From the NCBI GenBank assembly GCA_000482145.1, contig AUXH01000190.1:1-29820 (forward strand): DNA of 29,820 nt, in the 5' to 3' direction. The position numbers and the translations under genes are program-made. The notes under the pieces were generated by a model. It had not been told where the DNA came from. It was given only the letters and a program-made list of their open reading frames with translations, and searched no databases. The stretch is from Strigomonas culicis. Its lineage: Eukaryota > Euglenozoa > Kinetoplastea > Trypanosomatida > Trypanosomatidae. Positions 14,753 to 23,845 of the stretch are shown piece by piece (positions within the stretch are counted from its first letter, which is position 1; every line of letters begins with the position of its first letter).

Positions 14753-16324
14753 ATGCCCCGCACTAACGATAAGCAGCGCCCCAGCCCCCTTCTGCCGCGC
14801 GCCGTGCTGTATGTCTGCCGACAACCCTTGCTGTGGCGCGCGCTACCGGTCGCCGTGTGGCTCTGCTCCGCCGTCGCGATCAACCACTACCCGAATCTGC
14901 TTCGCCGCTTCGCGATGACATTTCCGTGCGTGGGCGCGTTCCCCGACACCAGCTCCTCGACGCCTGTCGCGCGCGTGGGGCGGCTGGTGCGCGCGCTCTT
15001 CGGCGGGGCCCCGCCTGCGGCCGACGGCAGCCCGCGCCGCACTCTCTGCCCGCTGCTGACGTGCTTCACGTCCGTGCTTATCGTTCCGGATCTGCTGGAG
15101 GTGCTCGAGACGCTGGACGCGTACAGCAGTTACATTGTTCTCCGCAAGCGCTCCATCATCACCTATGACGCCTTTCTGGAAACGATGGGCGGCCTGTTCG
15201 GGGCTGGCCTCGGCAACCTGCTCCTGCGGTCCGTCGTGCAGTGCGTCGATGCGGACGGCGCGTGGTGGCCCTTTCAATGGGCCGCCATCCTGCGCCTGGC
15301 CCACGCAGCCCTGAAGCTCGCGGAGGCCGCTGTGCGCCGCGCCTCCACCCGCGCGGCGGCCGACATCGCGGCCTTCGCGGACACACTGGTGGCGCCGACG
15401 CCGGCGCCCGCGCCGGCCACCACCGCCTACGTGTGCGGCGGCGGCGGCTGCGGGTATGCGATCAGCGGCTTTCGCTGCGGCTACGGTGGCATGACGGACA
15501 ACAGCTACCAGATGCTGTACAACATGGCCTTCGAGTCCGTCGGCACGTACGTCAAGCGCCGCTACGGCTGGAGCTTTCTGTGGGTCACCCTCGCTGACCT
15601 CGTCGGCTACTTTCTACCCATTGCAAAGTGGCAGGCAGAGATGCTGGCGGAGCGCGACCGCAACGACACGCACCCGGATTGCCTCGTCCACGTGTTTCGC
15701 TTCGCGATGCTGCAGGGCTCCTTCCTGGCCGCCTTCGCCGGCGGGTGGATCGCCGGCCTCGGCGCCGCGAAGGCGGCGCACGCGCTGCCGTACCTGCACG
15801 GGGAGTGGCCGTGGCTCGCGCAGGTGCTGGGCCTGCCGCCGCCGCCGCTGGCGGTGCCGGAGCTGCTCATCGACGCCGCGGTCCCGAACGCAAAGGTGGT
15901 GGAGGTCGCTCTGGAGGACGTGCTCGAGGAGGAGCACCTCGGGCCCTGCCCGCCGCCCCGCGACGGCGTGCTGCGCAGCTGGTGCATCGGCATCCCCACC
16001 GTCGCGGAGCTTTTCTGTCCGATCGCGCGCACCCTCATGACGGATCCGGTGCGCGCCAGCGACGGCTTTGTCTACGAGCGCGAGGCGATCTGCACGTGGT
16101 GGCACGCCGCTGCGCTGCGGAGCCCCATGACGAACTTAGAGCTGATGGATGAGGAGCTCGTGGCGGACATGGCGACTCGGGCGGAGCTTGCCGCGGTGGT
16201 GCGCGCGTACCACGACTGGCGCTGGGCCGTGCTGCGCGATGCCACCACCGCGGCGTGCGGCGCTGACGGCGGCCGCCTCCAGGGACTGCTGGCGGTCGTA
16301 CGGCAGCGGCTGATCCGCGCGTAG
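14753..16324 (+). CDS. Multi-pass membrane protein with C-terminal U-box (putative E3 ubiquitin ligase)
   Basis: The 523-residue protein ends in a U-box at about residues 417-485. This has the [22 protein letters not shown] segment, the AICTWW helix and the SPMTN turn, all typical of U-boxes that dock E2 enzymes without zinc. Upstream are hydrophobic segments at about 28-45, 99-118, 273-291 and 315-338, so it is probably a membrane-anchored ligase with the U-box on the cytosolic face. Residues 226-247 form an odd Cys/Gly-rich loop ([18 protein letters not shown]). Segment [10 protein letters not shown] (146-155) is GxxxG-like helix-packing sequence. The start at 14753 follows the predicted acceptor; an in-frame upstream ATG at 14645 lies before it. 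The membrane in question is unknown: outer mitochondrial membrane, ER and peroxisome are all possible. Confidence 0.85.
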   Translation: MPRTNDKQRPSPLLPRAVLYVCRQPLLWRALPVAVWLCSAVAINHYPNLLRRFAMTFPCVGAFPDTSSSTPVARVGRLVRALFGGAPPAADGSPRRTLCPLLTCFTSVLIVPDLLEVLETLDAYSSYIVLRKRSIITYDAFLETMGGLFGAGLGNLLLRSVVQCVDADGAWWPFQWAAILRLAHAALKLAEAAVRRASTRAAADIAAFADTLVAPTPAPAPATTAYVCGGGGCGYAISGFRCGYGGMTDNSYQMLYNMAFESVGTYVKRRYGWSFLWVTLADLVGYFLPIAKWQAEMLAERDRNDTHPDCLVHVFRFAMLQGSFLAAFAGGWIAGLGAAKAAHALPYLHGEWPWLAQVLGLPPPPLAVPELLIDAAVPNAKVVEVALEDVLEEEHLGPCPPPRDGVLRSWCIGIPTVAELFCPIARTLMTDPVRASDGFVYEREAICTWWHAAALRSPMTNLELMDEELVADMATRAELAAVVRAYHDWRWAVLRDATTAACGADGGRLQGLLAVVRQRLIRA

Positions 16325-16481
16325 CGCCGCTCGTTACGTTACCCCATATTGTTTTTTTTTCTTTCCACACGTTGGACGTCTTCTCCGTTCTACGGCGGTT
16401 GGCTCTCTCTTTTTTTTTTCTTGCTCGCTTTTGTCTTAGCGACCCGCCCTTGCGGTGGGGTACAGAAGTCCACTCCTGCGC

Positions 16482-16535
16482 TGCTCTCTCTCCCACGCTC
16501 CTCTCTATCCCTCGCGCATGTGTATCAACAAGCAG
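16482..16535 (+). promoter_or_regulatory. Predicted spliced-leader acceptor for the BAHD gene
   Basis: A CT-rich tract at about 16482-16514 is followed by AG at 16531-16532 and 16534-16535, giving a leader of only about 14-17 bases before the ATG at 16549. An upstream tract (16403-16436) with AG at 16438-16439 would keep an out-of-frame ATG at 16518 in the leader, so the nearer AG is the better candidate. Confidence 0.55.
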
Positions 16536-16548
16536 ACCGCATTCTATA

Positions 16549-18072
16549 ATGGCCACAGCCAACTACATCTCCTCCAAGGACTATGCGGAGTCGGACCCCT
16601 CGGTGCAGACGCTGACGGATCATGTTGTGCTGTGCGCGGACCCCGCCGCGCTGCCGGCGGCGCCCTACCCCGTCGGCCCCACAGGCCAGCTGATCGGCGC
16701 GCCCATCCCCATCCAGGTCGTCTTTGTGTACCCGCCCGCGCCCGGCGGCGGCGCGGTGGTGGACGCCGCGCTGCTGCGCCGCGCCCTCGCGCGGGTGCTG
16801 GACCGCTACCCCCACCTCACCGGGCGGCTCGTGTTCGGCCCCCTGGGCGTGCTGACGGTGGCGCAGCTCGGCGCCGGCGCGCAGCTGCGGGAGGCGCGCT
16901 GCCGCCACGCGCTGGCGGAGCTCGCCGGGCGCAGCACCAGCGGCAGCGGCGCGGCGCCGGGCGCCGCCACGCTCTCGCTGATGGATCTGCCCTGCGGCGC
17001 CAACGCGCTCTTCCCGCCGCTGCCGCTGGCGCCGGCGGACGTGGCGGCCGCGGCGCCGCTGGCGGTGCAGCACACGCGCTTCGCCTGCGGCGGCGTCGCC
17101 CTCGGCCTTCGCCTTCTCCACGTGCTCTGCGATGGGCACGGCTTCTTTCAGTTTGCGAAGGACCTCGTTGAGCAGTGCCGCGCGGAGATGGGGGAGGCGG
17201 CCGCGGTGGAGCCGCCGCCGCCGCAGCTGGCCGCGTACCTCTCCACCTTCGCCGGCACGGCGTCGGCCGCCGAGCTCGCCGAGGCGCGCGCGTACGCGCC
17301 GCCGCTGATGCACCTCGCACCGCCCCCCACGGCGGAGCTGCCGCCGCCGCTGGAGGTCCGCGGCCGCGAGCTGTACTTCACGGCCGCGCAGCTGGCTGCC
17401 ATCAAACAGCAGTGCAGCGCGGCGAGCGGCGGCGGGTGGGTCTCCTCCTTCGAGGCGCTCGGCGCCTTCCTGGCCACGCACATCTACCAGGTGCGGCAGG
17501 CGGTGGCGCCCACGCCTGGCGCGCACCACTACCTTTCCCCCATCGACATCCGCTCCCGCGTGCTGCCGTCCGCGGCGGAGGCGGCGCGCTACTTCCCCGT
17601 CGGGTGCCTCTCCGCCTGCGGCCCGCTGCCGCGCGACGCGCTCGCGGCGGGCGCGCTGCCGGCCGTGGCGGCCGCCGTGCACGCGCTGGTGCGGTCGGAG
17701 CACCTCGAGCCGGCGGCGCTGCAGCGACAGCTCCGCTGGGTCGCCGCGCAGCCGGATCCGTCGCGCGTGCGCAGCAACTTCGAGCGCGGCGGCTTCATGC
17801 TGAGCGCGTGGAGCAAGTTCGACATGTACGCCGGCATGCGGCTCGGCGGCGTCGCCCCGGTCTTCGTCGGCACGCCCTTCACGCAGATCTCGCTGCTTGA
17901 CGGTCTCGCGTACGTGCTGCCGCACCCCAGGCCGCTCCCTGCGGCGGAGGGGGTGGCGGCGGCCGATGGCGCAGCGTGGGCGGATTCGTTGGTCGTCGTC
18001 GTCGCGCTGCAGGCGTCGCTGTGGGACGCGCTGTCGGGTGAGAACCACTTTGGTCCCTATCTCCGCCCATGA
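16549..18072 (+). CDS. BAHD-type acyl-CoA-dependent acyltransferase
   Basis: The 507-residue protein matches the layout of BAHD/'transferase family' acyltransferases (PF02458), which move an acyl group from acyl-CoA to an alcohol or amine. The HxxxDG catalytic motif is LLHVLCDGHGF with His191 and Asp195, at the usual position near the end of the first domain. The N-terminal region has the family-like VDAALLRRALARVLDRYPHLTGRL block. In the second domain SPIDIRSRVLP resembles the conserved 'vDiRsRl.P' element, and SAWSKFDMYAGMRLGGVAPVFV corresponds to the W....Y..DFGWG.P segment. DFGWG reads MRLGG (430-434) here, so this structural motif is eroded while the catalytic pair is intact. The family is best known from plants and fungi. 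Acceptor substrate unknown; no membrane segment or targeting signal is evident. Confidence 0.85.
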   Translation: MATANYISSKDYAESDPSVQTLTDHVVLCADPAALPAAPYPVGPTGQLIGAPIPIQVVFVYPPAPGGGAVVDAALLRRALARVLDRYPHLTGRLVFGPLGVLTVAQLGAGAQLREARCRHALAELAGRSTSGSGAAPGAATLSLMDLPCGANALFPPLPLAPADVAAAAPLAVQHTRFACGGVALGLRLLHVLCDGHGFFQFAKDLVEQCRAEMGEAAAVEPPPPQLAAYLSTFAGTASAAELAEARAYAPPLMHLAPPPTAELPPPLEVRGRELYFTAAQLAAIKQQCSAASGGGWVSSFEALGAFLATHIYQVRQAVAPTPGAHHYLSPIDIRSRVLPSAAEAARYFPVGCLSACGPLPRDALAAGALPAVAAAVHALVRSEHLEPAALQRQLRWVAAQPDPSRVRSNFERGGFMLSAWSKFDMYAGMRLGGVAPVFVGTPFTQISLLDGLAYVLPHPRPLPAAEGVAAADGAAWADSLVVVVALQASLWDALSGENHFGPYLRP

Positions 18073-18105
18073 CAGTAAAGCCGCGGTATACGAGAGAGGA
18101 GCACC

Positions 18106-18117
18106 ATATATATATAT
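18106..18117 (+). repeat. (AT)6 short repeat
   Basis: Six AT units in the predicted 3' UTR of the BAHD gene. Confidence 0.8.
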
Positions 18118-18302
18118 CGATTCTTACTCTCCTTCTCTATGCTCTTACTTTCAGTTGCCTGGATTTGTTTTTGTTATGTGTTAAAAATAGCATTGACATT
18201 CTAAAAAAAAAAAGAAATACGAGAGACAAAAAAAGAAATGTGGAGGTGGCAGTTTTCATTGGCTTTTCTAATGTGCGGTTATCGCGGGTGGAGGCTACAT
18301 AT

Positions 18303-18337
18303 CCTTTCTTTTTCCCCCTTTCCCTCTCCCTGTTCAG
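18303..18337 (+). promoter_or_regulatory. Predicted spliced-leader acceptor for the leucine-rich repeat gene
   Basis: A strong pyrimidine tract (18303-18331) is followed immediately by AG at 18336-18337, giving a leader of about 75 bases. No ATG intervenes before 18413. The remainder of the 18073-18412 spacer is A/T-rich without a gene. Confidence 0.65.
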
Positions 18338-18412
18338 TTGCTCTATCATTTGTAAAAAAATAAAAAAAAAGTGTGTTTGTGTGTGAAACTCAGAAGTTCA
18401 ATCGGACAGCCC

Positions 18413-21400
18413 ATGGCCTCTGCTGACCCCCCCACGCCGGTCAGCTGGGAGGCGCTGCGCGCCATCGCCTCCTACGTCGCGCCGACCGCCCACCCCTCCA
18501 GCACCGGCGCGGCCGCGGGGCTGGCGCCCCTCGCCTTCATCAGCGCAAGTCCGCTCTGCCGCCGGCTGATGGAGGAGCAGCCGCAGGGCTGCGCCCTGCC
18601 CCCGGCCGGCGGCCTGCTGCTGCGGGTCGTGGACCCGCAGACGGAGCCGCCGCCGCCAGGCGGCTGGGGCCCCCCGGCGGAGAGCCGCTTCCTGTACGTG
18701 AATGCGGACGGCAGCCTCGTGGGGGAGGGGGAGGGCGGCCCGCACCCCGTCGACAGCGAACACGAAGGCGATGCGGGTGCGTTTTGTGGAGAGGCGTTCG
18801 GCACGGAGCCGCTGCCGTCGTCGCTGCGCGCAAAGAGCGCAGCGGCGGCGTCGCTCTTCTTCTCGAAGGACGGCAACCTCTATTACGGCCGCGGCCTGAC
18901 CGCGCGGCACCTCCAGCAGCTGGAGGAGCTCGCGGCGGAGGGTGGCGGGCCGCAGCGGCGGCCGCAGGCGCCCGCGGCGACGGACATGGGCCGCCCCGTC
19001 CTCTGTCATGAGCGCCATGTGCTCGTCGTGGTCTCCCGCGCGGTCGGCTGGGCGGCGTGCAGGGGCGGGGCCGCGGACCCCATCACGCCGCCGGCCGCCA
19101 CGCCGGGCGGCTGCTTCAGGCGGCGCCGGATCGGCGGCGGCGCGCCCAGCGCGGCGACCACCGCCGCCGCGGACTCGGGATGTCCAGCGAGCTGCGCTCG
19201 GCGGCCGCTCCCCCCACCGCCGCCGCCCGCGGCGAAGTGGGGCGCGCTGCCGCTGCCGCCGGGCCGCGCCCCCGCCGCCGCGGACGGGGCGGCGCCCGAC
19301 GCGTGCCCGTCGATCGACGCGCTGCAGCTCGCCATGTGGTGGATCCTCAAGAGCAGCGACCTGCGGGTCTCCATGTGCTTTCTGAACTACACCGAGGCGC
19401 AGCTCGCGCGCCTCGCGGCCATCGTACAGGCGGCGCAGGCGCCGGAGGCGAGCCCGTTCCCGCACTTGGAGGAGGTGACCGTACAGGCCGCGCCGAGCCG
19501 CGGCGGCGGCAGCGGCCCCGGGCCCCACGCGGCGGCCGCCGCCCCCGGCGGGGAGCTCGGCCTGCTGCTGCACGACCACGCCAACCTGCGCTCCATCTCG
19601 CTTCGCAGCACGAGCTACAACGCGAAGCAGCTCCACGACCTCTCCCGTCACTGCCGCAACGTCGTGCGGCTCTCCGTCGCCATGTGTCACAACATTGAGC
19701 ACACGCACTTCCTCTGCCCGACGCCGTCCGCCTCCTCGTTCATGACCTCCGCCGCGGCGACGACGGCGGACGGGCCGCGCCGCGGCAGCCGGCCGGTGCT
19801 GGACGACGTCCGTTCCCTCTCCACGACGCGCGGGTTGTCGCCGCGGTACAGCGACAGCCTCGATCTCAGCCGCCGCAGCGGCGGTGGGGGGGAGGGGGGG
19901 GACCTCCCGCGGCCGGTGACCGCGGAGCTCAGCGGCCACGCGCCATACAGCAGCAACGCGAGCAGTGGCGGCGAGGACAGACCGTCGGGCGGCCACCACG
20001 TGGACCCGATGCAGCCGCCGGCGCCGGCGGAGGCCCCCAAGCAGCGGCCGCCGCCGCCACCGAAGCTGCCCGTCTTCTACAAGCGGACGACGACAGCGGC
20101 TACGGCGTCGAGCGCCGCCACCGCGCTGACCTCCACCAACACGACGAAGAACAAGCGCACGGAAGCCGCGGCGGTGGTGGCCGCCGCCCCCAAAGCGGCG
20201 AAGCAGCCGCCCTGGTCGCACACGCTGGAGGAGCTGGACCTGTCGTACACCGCCATTGGGGACTCTGACACGCACGCCGATCTGCCAAAGCTGCAGTACC
20301 TGCGGGCGCTCTCGTTGGAGGGCTGCCGGCAGGTGTCCGCGCTCACCTTCGTGCCGGCGCTGCGCCACCTCAAGGAGCTCGATCTCTCACTGACCGCCAT
20401 CCCCGTGACGCAGTTCGCGGCGCTCGGCGGCTGCGCGCGGCTGCGGGTGCTGCGCCTCAGCCACTGCACGGCGCTCGCCGACGTCGCGTGGCTGCTGCGG
20501 CCGCCGCCCCTCGCCGCCCGGGAGACCGCCGCGGAGCAGGAGCCGCCGCCGCCGCCGCCGGCCGCCGCTGCGGCGCGGCAGGAGACGCACACGGCCGCGG
20601 GCACAGCCATCACCGTCACGGCGCCGCTCGTCGCCGTCGCGGAGCGGTCGCTGGCCGCCGCACTGGCGCACCCGCACTTCCTGCGGCGCCCGCCGGCGCC
20701 GGAGGCGCTGCCGCCACTGCCGCTGCAGGGGTCGCTGCAGGTGCTCATGGTGGCGTACACCGCGCTCGCGCAGCGGCGGCTCGGCTCCCTCGCCCTCTTC
20801 CCCGCCCTGCGCGTGCTGTCGCTGCGCGGCTGCCGCGCGGTGGAGGACCTGGGGGAGGTGCTGCCGGCGCTGCCGGAGCTCGAGGAGCTCGACCTGTCCG
20901 CGACGGGGGTGCGCGCGGAGGGGCTGGCGGGGCTCGCGGCCTGCGACTGCCTGCGCCACCTCGTCCTGCAGGAGTGTCCGCGGCTCGCCCAGCTGCCGCC
21001 GCGGCTGCCACCGCGGCTGGAGAGCCTCGACTGTGGGGAGAGCCGCGCGCTGACCGGCCGCGCGCTGCCCCCCGCATGCTTTGGCGGCGGTGACGGCGCG
21101 GAGCCCCACACCGCGGGGGCGCGCCGCAGCAGCAGCTGCCTGACGCAGCTGCTGCTGCGCTCGTGCGACAAACTGCGCGACCTCACCGCGGTGCGTGGGC
21201 TGCAGTGGCTGCGGGAGCTGGACGTGTACCACACGGCGGTGAGCGAGGCCGAGCTGGTGCCCGCGCTGCGCCACTGCACGCACCTCGAGATTCTGCAGCT
21301 CAGCAGCACGCAGGTGACGGACCTCTCCGGCTGGTGCGGCCCGCCGCCCGGCGGCGCCGACGCCGACGCGAGCTGCCACCCGCTGCCGCTCTTCTTCCAA

Positions 21401-22042
21401 ACTCTCCGTTTCGTGGATCTGAGCCACACCGCTATCACGGCGGCGGGCTGCGGCTTCCTGGCGTACTGCCCGGCGGTGGAGGTGCTGCTGCTGCAGCGCT
21501 GCCCCGCGATCGCGTCGCTCTCCTTTTTGCCCCTGCGCGCGGCGGAGGGGCCGCGCGAGGCGCTGCTTACCCTGCGCGTGACGGAGGCCGCCGCGCTCAC
21601 GAACGCGGCCGCCTTCCCCTTCCTCGCGCACTGCCCGCGCGTGTGCCTGCTGCACCTCGCGCGCAGCCCGCTGCTGACCGACGCGGACGGCGGCCTCGCG
21701 ACCCTGGCGCGGCTGCGCTGGCTGAGCGAGCTGGACCTGTCCGGCACCGCGGTGCGCCCCGAGGCGGCCCTGTCGCAGCTGCAGCCCCACCGGCCGACGC
21801 CGGGGGCGGAGCAGGAGGGCCTGCTCCTTCTCGCCACGCTGCGGCTGCGCGGGTGCCCGTGCGAGGGCGCGCACACGAGCTCCACCACCGGCGGCGCCCC
21901 GCCGCCGTCGTCGTCCGCGTCCGCCGCGAAACGAGAGGAAGAGCGGCGGGTGGGCGAGAAGCTGGCGCAGGAGTTCTTTGAGCACTTCCCCAATTTAGAG
22001 TTAATCCACCTGAACCATGTTGTACAGAGTCGCACGCTGTGA
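18413..22042 (+). CDS. Large leucine-rich repeat protein
   Basis: The 1209-residue protein carries leucine-rich repeats from about residue 605 to 1180. Units alternate between an 'L..LDLS.T.i' form and an 'L..L.L..C..l' form. Examples are LEELDLSYTAI (from about 606), LKELDLSLTAI, LEELDLSATGV, LRELDVYHTAV, LRFVDLSHTAI and LSELDLSGTAV. This Thr/Cys-alternating style is seen in trypanosomatid ESAG8-like and other LRR proteins and suggests a protein-binding solenoid. The array is interrupted by a Pro/Ala-rich insert near 700-765 and a Ser/Gly insert near 890-905. The first 600 residues are mostly low-complexity with some ordered parts (SIDALQLAMWWILKSSDLRV). Residues 10-55 (SWEALRAIASYV, LAFISASPLCRRLM) faintly resemble an F-box. 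There is no signal peptide or membrane span. Start chosen as first ATG after the acceptor. Confidence 0.9.
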   Translation: MASADPPTPVSWEALRAIASYVAPTAHPSSTGAAAGLAPLAFISASPLCRRLMEEQPQGCALPPAGGLLLRVVDPQTEPPPPGGWGPPAESRFLYVNADGSLVGEGEGGPHPVDSEHEGDAGAFCGEAFGTEPLPSSLRAKSAAAASLFFSKDGNLYYGRGLTARHLQQLEELAAEGGGPQRRPQAPAATDMGRPVLCHERHVLVVVSRAVGWAACRGGAADPITPPAATPGGCFRRRRIGGGAPSAATTAAADSGCPASCARRPLPPPPPPAAKWGALPLPPGRAPAAADGAAPDACPSIDALQLAMWWILKSSDLRVSMCFLNYTEAQLARLAAIVQAAQAPEASPFPHLEEVTVQAAPSRGGGSGPGPHAAAAAPGGELGLLLHDHANLRSISLRSTSYNAKQLHDLSRHCRNVVRLSVAMCHNIEHTHFLCPTPSASSFMTSAAATTADGPRRGSRPVLDDVRSLSTTRGLSPRYSDSLDLSRRSGGGGEGGDLPRPVTAELSGHAPYSSNASSGGEDRPSGGHHVDPMQPPAPAEAPKQRPPPPPKLPVFYKRTTTAATASSAATALTSTNTTKNKRTEAAAVVAAAPKAAKQPPWSHTLEELDLSYTAIGDSDTHADLPKLQYLRALSLEGCRQVSALTFVPALRHLKELDLSLTAIPVTQFAALGGCARLRVLRLSHCTALADVAWLLRPPPLAARETAAEQEPPPPPPAAAAARQETHTAAGTAITVTAPLVAVAERSLAAALAHPHFLRRPPAPEALPPLPLQGSLQVLMVAYTALAQRRLGSLALFPALRVLSLRGCRAVEDLGEVLPALPELEELDLSATGVRAEGLAGLAACDCLRHLVLQECPRLAQLPPRLPPRLESLDCGESRALTGRALPPACFGGGDGAEPHTAGARRSSSCLTQLLLRSCDKLRDLTAVRGLQWLRELDVYHTAVSEAELVPALRHCTHLEILQLSSTQVTDLSGWCGPPPGGADADASCHPLPLFFQTLRFVDLSHTAITAAGCGFLAYCPAVEVLLLQRCPAIASLSFLPLRAAEGPREALLTLRVTEAAALTNAAAFPFLAHCPRVCLLHLARSPLLTDADGGLATLARLRWLSELDLSGTAVRPEAALSQLQPHRPTPGAEQEGLLLLATLRLRGCPCEGAHTSSTTGGAPPPSSSASAAKREEERRVGEKLAQEFFEHFPNLELIHLNHVVQSRTL

Positions 22043-22052
22043 GCGACATTGC

Positions 22053-22071
22053 GAGAGAGAGAGAGAGAGAG
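22053..22071 (+). repeat. (GA)9 microsatellite in the predicted 3' UTR
   Basis: Nine GA units lie ten bases after the stop codon of the leucine-rich repeat gene. Confidence 0.9.
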
Positions 22072-22561
22072 GGTTTCTCTTTTCTGTCAAGACTTTTTTT
22101 TTTCTACTCAGCGCGTGTATGTATGTGTTTGTTTGTTTGGATGAGGTGCTCGTAGAAGGTCCACCTTGACACATTATCTCTCGTTCTCCTTTTTTTTTTG
22201 TTGCTTCGAAGCATTCCCATTCATGTATGGCTTAACTACTGTTTTTTTTTCCCCCAATACTATCGTACCTGAGTGCGCCCACTCACATGGCTATTGATAT
22301 ACGGATAACTTTTTTTTTTGCCTTTTCCCCTTCTAGCGTTACGTGTACCTGGATGCGGCCCCCCGCCGATGCTAGGCGGAGATGACACATGCACCTCTCC
22401 CGCATCACCATTGTATACATTTCTCTATTGTGAGACTCTAAAGGATGGTGCGAACGCTCCACCTCTGTTCTCAGCTTGTCCTCTGCCCTGCAGTTTTTTT
22501 TTTTGTGGCGCAACACCTTTCCCTGTTCGATGCGTCTCTATTTGCCTTTGTTTTCTGTTTA

Positions 22562-22626
22562 CCGCTTTTCTTTCTCTCCCCCCCCTCTCTCTCTTCTCTA
22601 ACAACAACAACAAAAAACGAAATCAG
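22562..22626 (+). promoter_or_regulatory. Predicted spliced-leader acceptor for the 22706 gene
   Basis: A long CT tract (22562-22599) is followed by (CAA)4 at 22602-22613 and then the first AG at 22625-22626, giving a leader of about 79 bases. The 22043-22705 spacer (663 bases) contains several further T-runs, near 22190, 22242, 22310 and 22494, each possibly usable by the splicing machinery. I see no gene in it. Confidence 0.55.
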
Positions 22627-22705
22627 AATCATAACGCTGATCGCGTCCTACGAGCTAGCCACACTGTGCTACCAGCGGTGACTGTGCGCTGCATCCCCCG
22701 AGCAC

Positions 22706-23437
22706 ATGAGTCACTCCAGCTCCAGCCAGGGCGGGCCCTCCGGCACCGTCAACCAGCAGGCAAACGAGCTAACGCGCAACTTCGTCCTAGGCCTCCCGAA
22801 GGAGGGCCTGCGGCCCGACAGCCCCGAGGCGGCGGAGCTGCAGGCCGCCGAGGCCTTCGTGGCCGACATCCAGCAGGAGATGCTCGCCTACGACATCGCC
22901 AACGCGCAGGCGGTCGAGGCCTACGCGCGCCGCTGGTGGGCCCGCATCCCGCTGCTGGGCCGGCGCGCCCGCGAGGGCCTCGAGGCGGAGGCCGCGGCCG
23001 CGGCCAGCCCCGCCTCCGCTCTGGGCGAGGGTGTTGCCGCTGCTGCCGCTGCCGCGGCGGAGAGCAGTCGCCGCGGCGGTGGCAACATGAAGGTGGAGCG
23101 CCGCTCCGCGCTGGACGTAGCAATGCTGCAGCAGGCGGCGGGGCAGCCCAAGGTGAACACCTGGCTCTTCAAGCGCCGCCACCCCGGCTGGGTGCCGCTG
23201 CTGCAGCGCTGGTGGGTGCCCTGGGTCTGCACCATCGCGCTCGTCGGCGTGTGGACGCCGGACGTGTGGAAGCTTCGGACGCTGTACTACTGCGACTATC
23301 AGTACGCCATGTTGCGGCAGACTGTGCACAAGGCCTACTGGCGCGCGACGATGAAGAAGGAGGATTACGAGGCCCTCATGGCGGATATTGAGGCGCAGCG
23401 CCCGTCGAGCGTCAAAGCTTCCGACTGCCCATTTTAA
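22706..23437 (+). CDS. Small single-span membrane protein, unrecognised
   Basis: The protein has 243 residues. The N-terminal half is hydrophilic with a helical, Ala/Glu-rich segment (EAAELQAAEAFVADIQQEM) and an Ala-run near 109-118. After a basic stretch (NTWLFKRRHPGWVPLL, about 151-166) there is one hydrophobic, Trp-rich span (WVPWVCTIALVGVWTP, about 170-185). A Tyr/Trp-rich C-terminal part follows (TLYYCDYQYAMLRQTVHKAYW). Basic residues before the span and none of the usual secretory signal features would suit a mitochondrial inner-membrane or other organelle subunit, but I do not recognise the family. The C-terminal half is the part likely to be conserved. Confidence 0.82.
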   Translation: MSHSSSSQGGPSGTVNQQANELTRNFVLGLPKEGLRPDSPEAAELQAAEAFVADIQQEMLAYDIANAQAVEAYARRWWARIPLLGRRAREGLEAEAAAAASPASALGEGVAAAAAAAAESSRRGGGNMKVERRSALDVAMLQQAAGQPKVNTWLFKRRHPGWVPLLQRWWVPWVCTIALVGVWTPDVWKLRTLYYCDYQYAMLRQTVHKAYWRATMKKEDYEALMADIEAQRPSSVKASDCPF

Positions 23438-23738
23438 ATCCGATGCCTACACTGTTTCCTTAAAAAAAAAGAGGAAACCTAAAAGGAAAAGGCACACCTT
23501 CAAAAACTCAAAACAAAAGAAAGTATATTACTTCATTTTATATTTACATGTTCTGTTTCCTTTTCACCTTATACATACATAACGTACTAATAATAATATG
23601 TATCTTTTTTTTTTGTGGTTCGTCTTCTCTCTTCACAGGTGCAAGCATGCATGCATGTGCCATCACGTACAGTACAAACCACAGCAAAACCTACATGCAC
23701 TTTGTGGATACATCTCTTTTCACTTCTTACCTCGGCTT

Positions 23739-23775
23739 TTTTTTCCCCTTTTTTGACTACCCGTGACCGAAGCAG
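23739..23775 (+). promoter_or_regulatory. Predicted spliced-leader acceptor for the BIVM-homologue gene
   Basis: A T/C tract at 23739-23754 is followed by AG at 23771-23772 and 23774-23775. This gives a leader of about 70 bases containing (CAA)7. The rest of the 23438-23845 spacer holds A-rich, T-rich and TGCA-type tracts and no gene. Confidence 0.6.
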
Positions 23776-23785
23776 CACATCCAAA

Positions 23786-23806
23786 CAACAACAACAACAA
23801 CAACAA
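23786..23806 (+). repeat. (CAA)7 in the predicted 5' UTR of the BIVM homologue
   Basis: Seven perfect CAA units lie between the predicted acceptor AG and the ATG at 23846. Confidence 0.9.
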
Positions 23807-23845
23807 AAAAGACCCAATAGACCACATCAAATCCCCCCGATTTCC

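Noticed and set aside
18398..22035. Two long antisense ORFs of about 650 codons each opposite the leucine-rich repeat gene
   Set aside because: Low-complexity Arg/Ala/Ser products, no motif, no trans-splice signal on the minus strand, and the sense frame encodes clear repeats.
23615..23845. In-frame extension of the BIVM homologue upstream of 23846
   Set aside because: It includes the pyrimidine tract, acceptor AG and the (CAA)7 translated as Gln; the family core begins well downstream.
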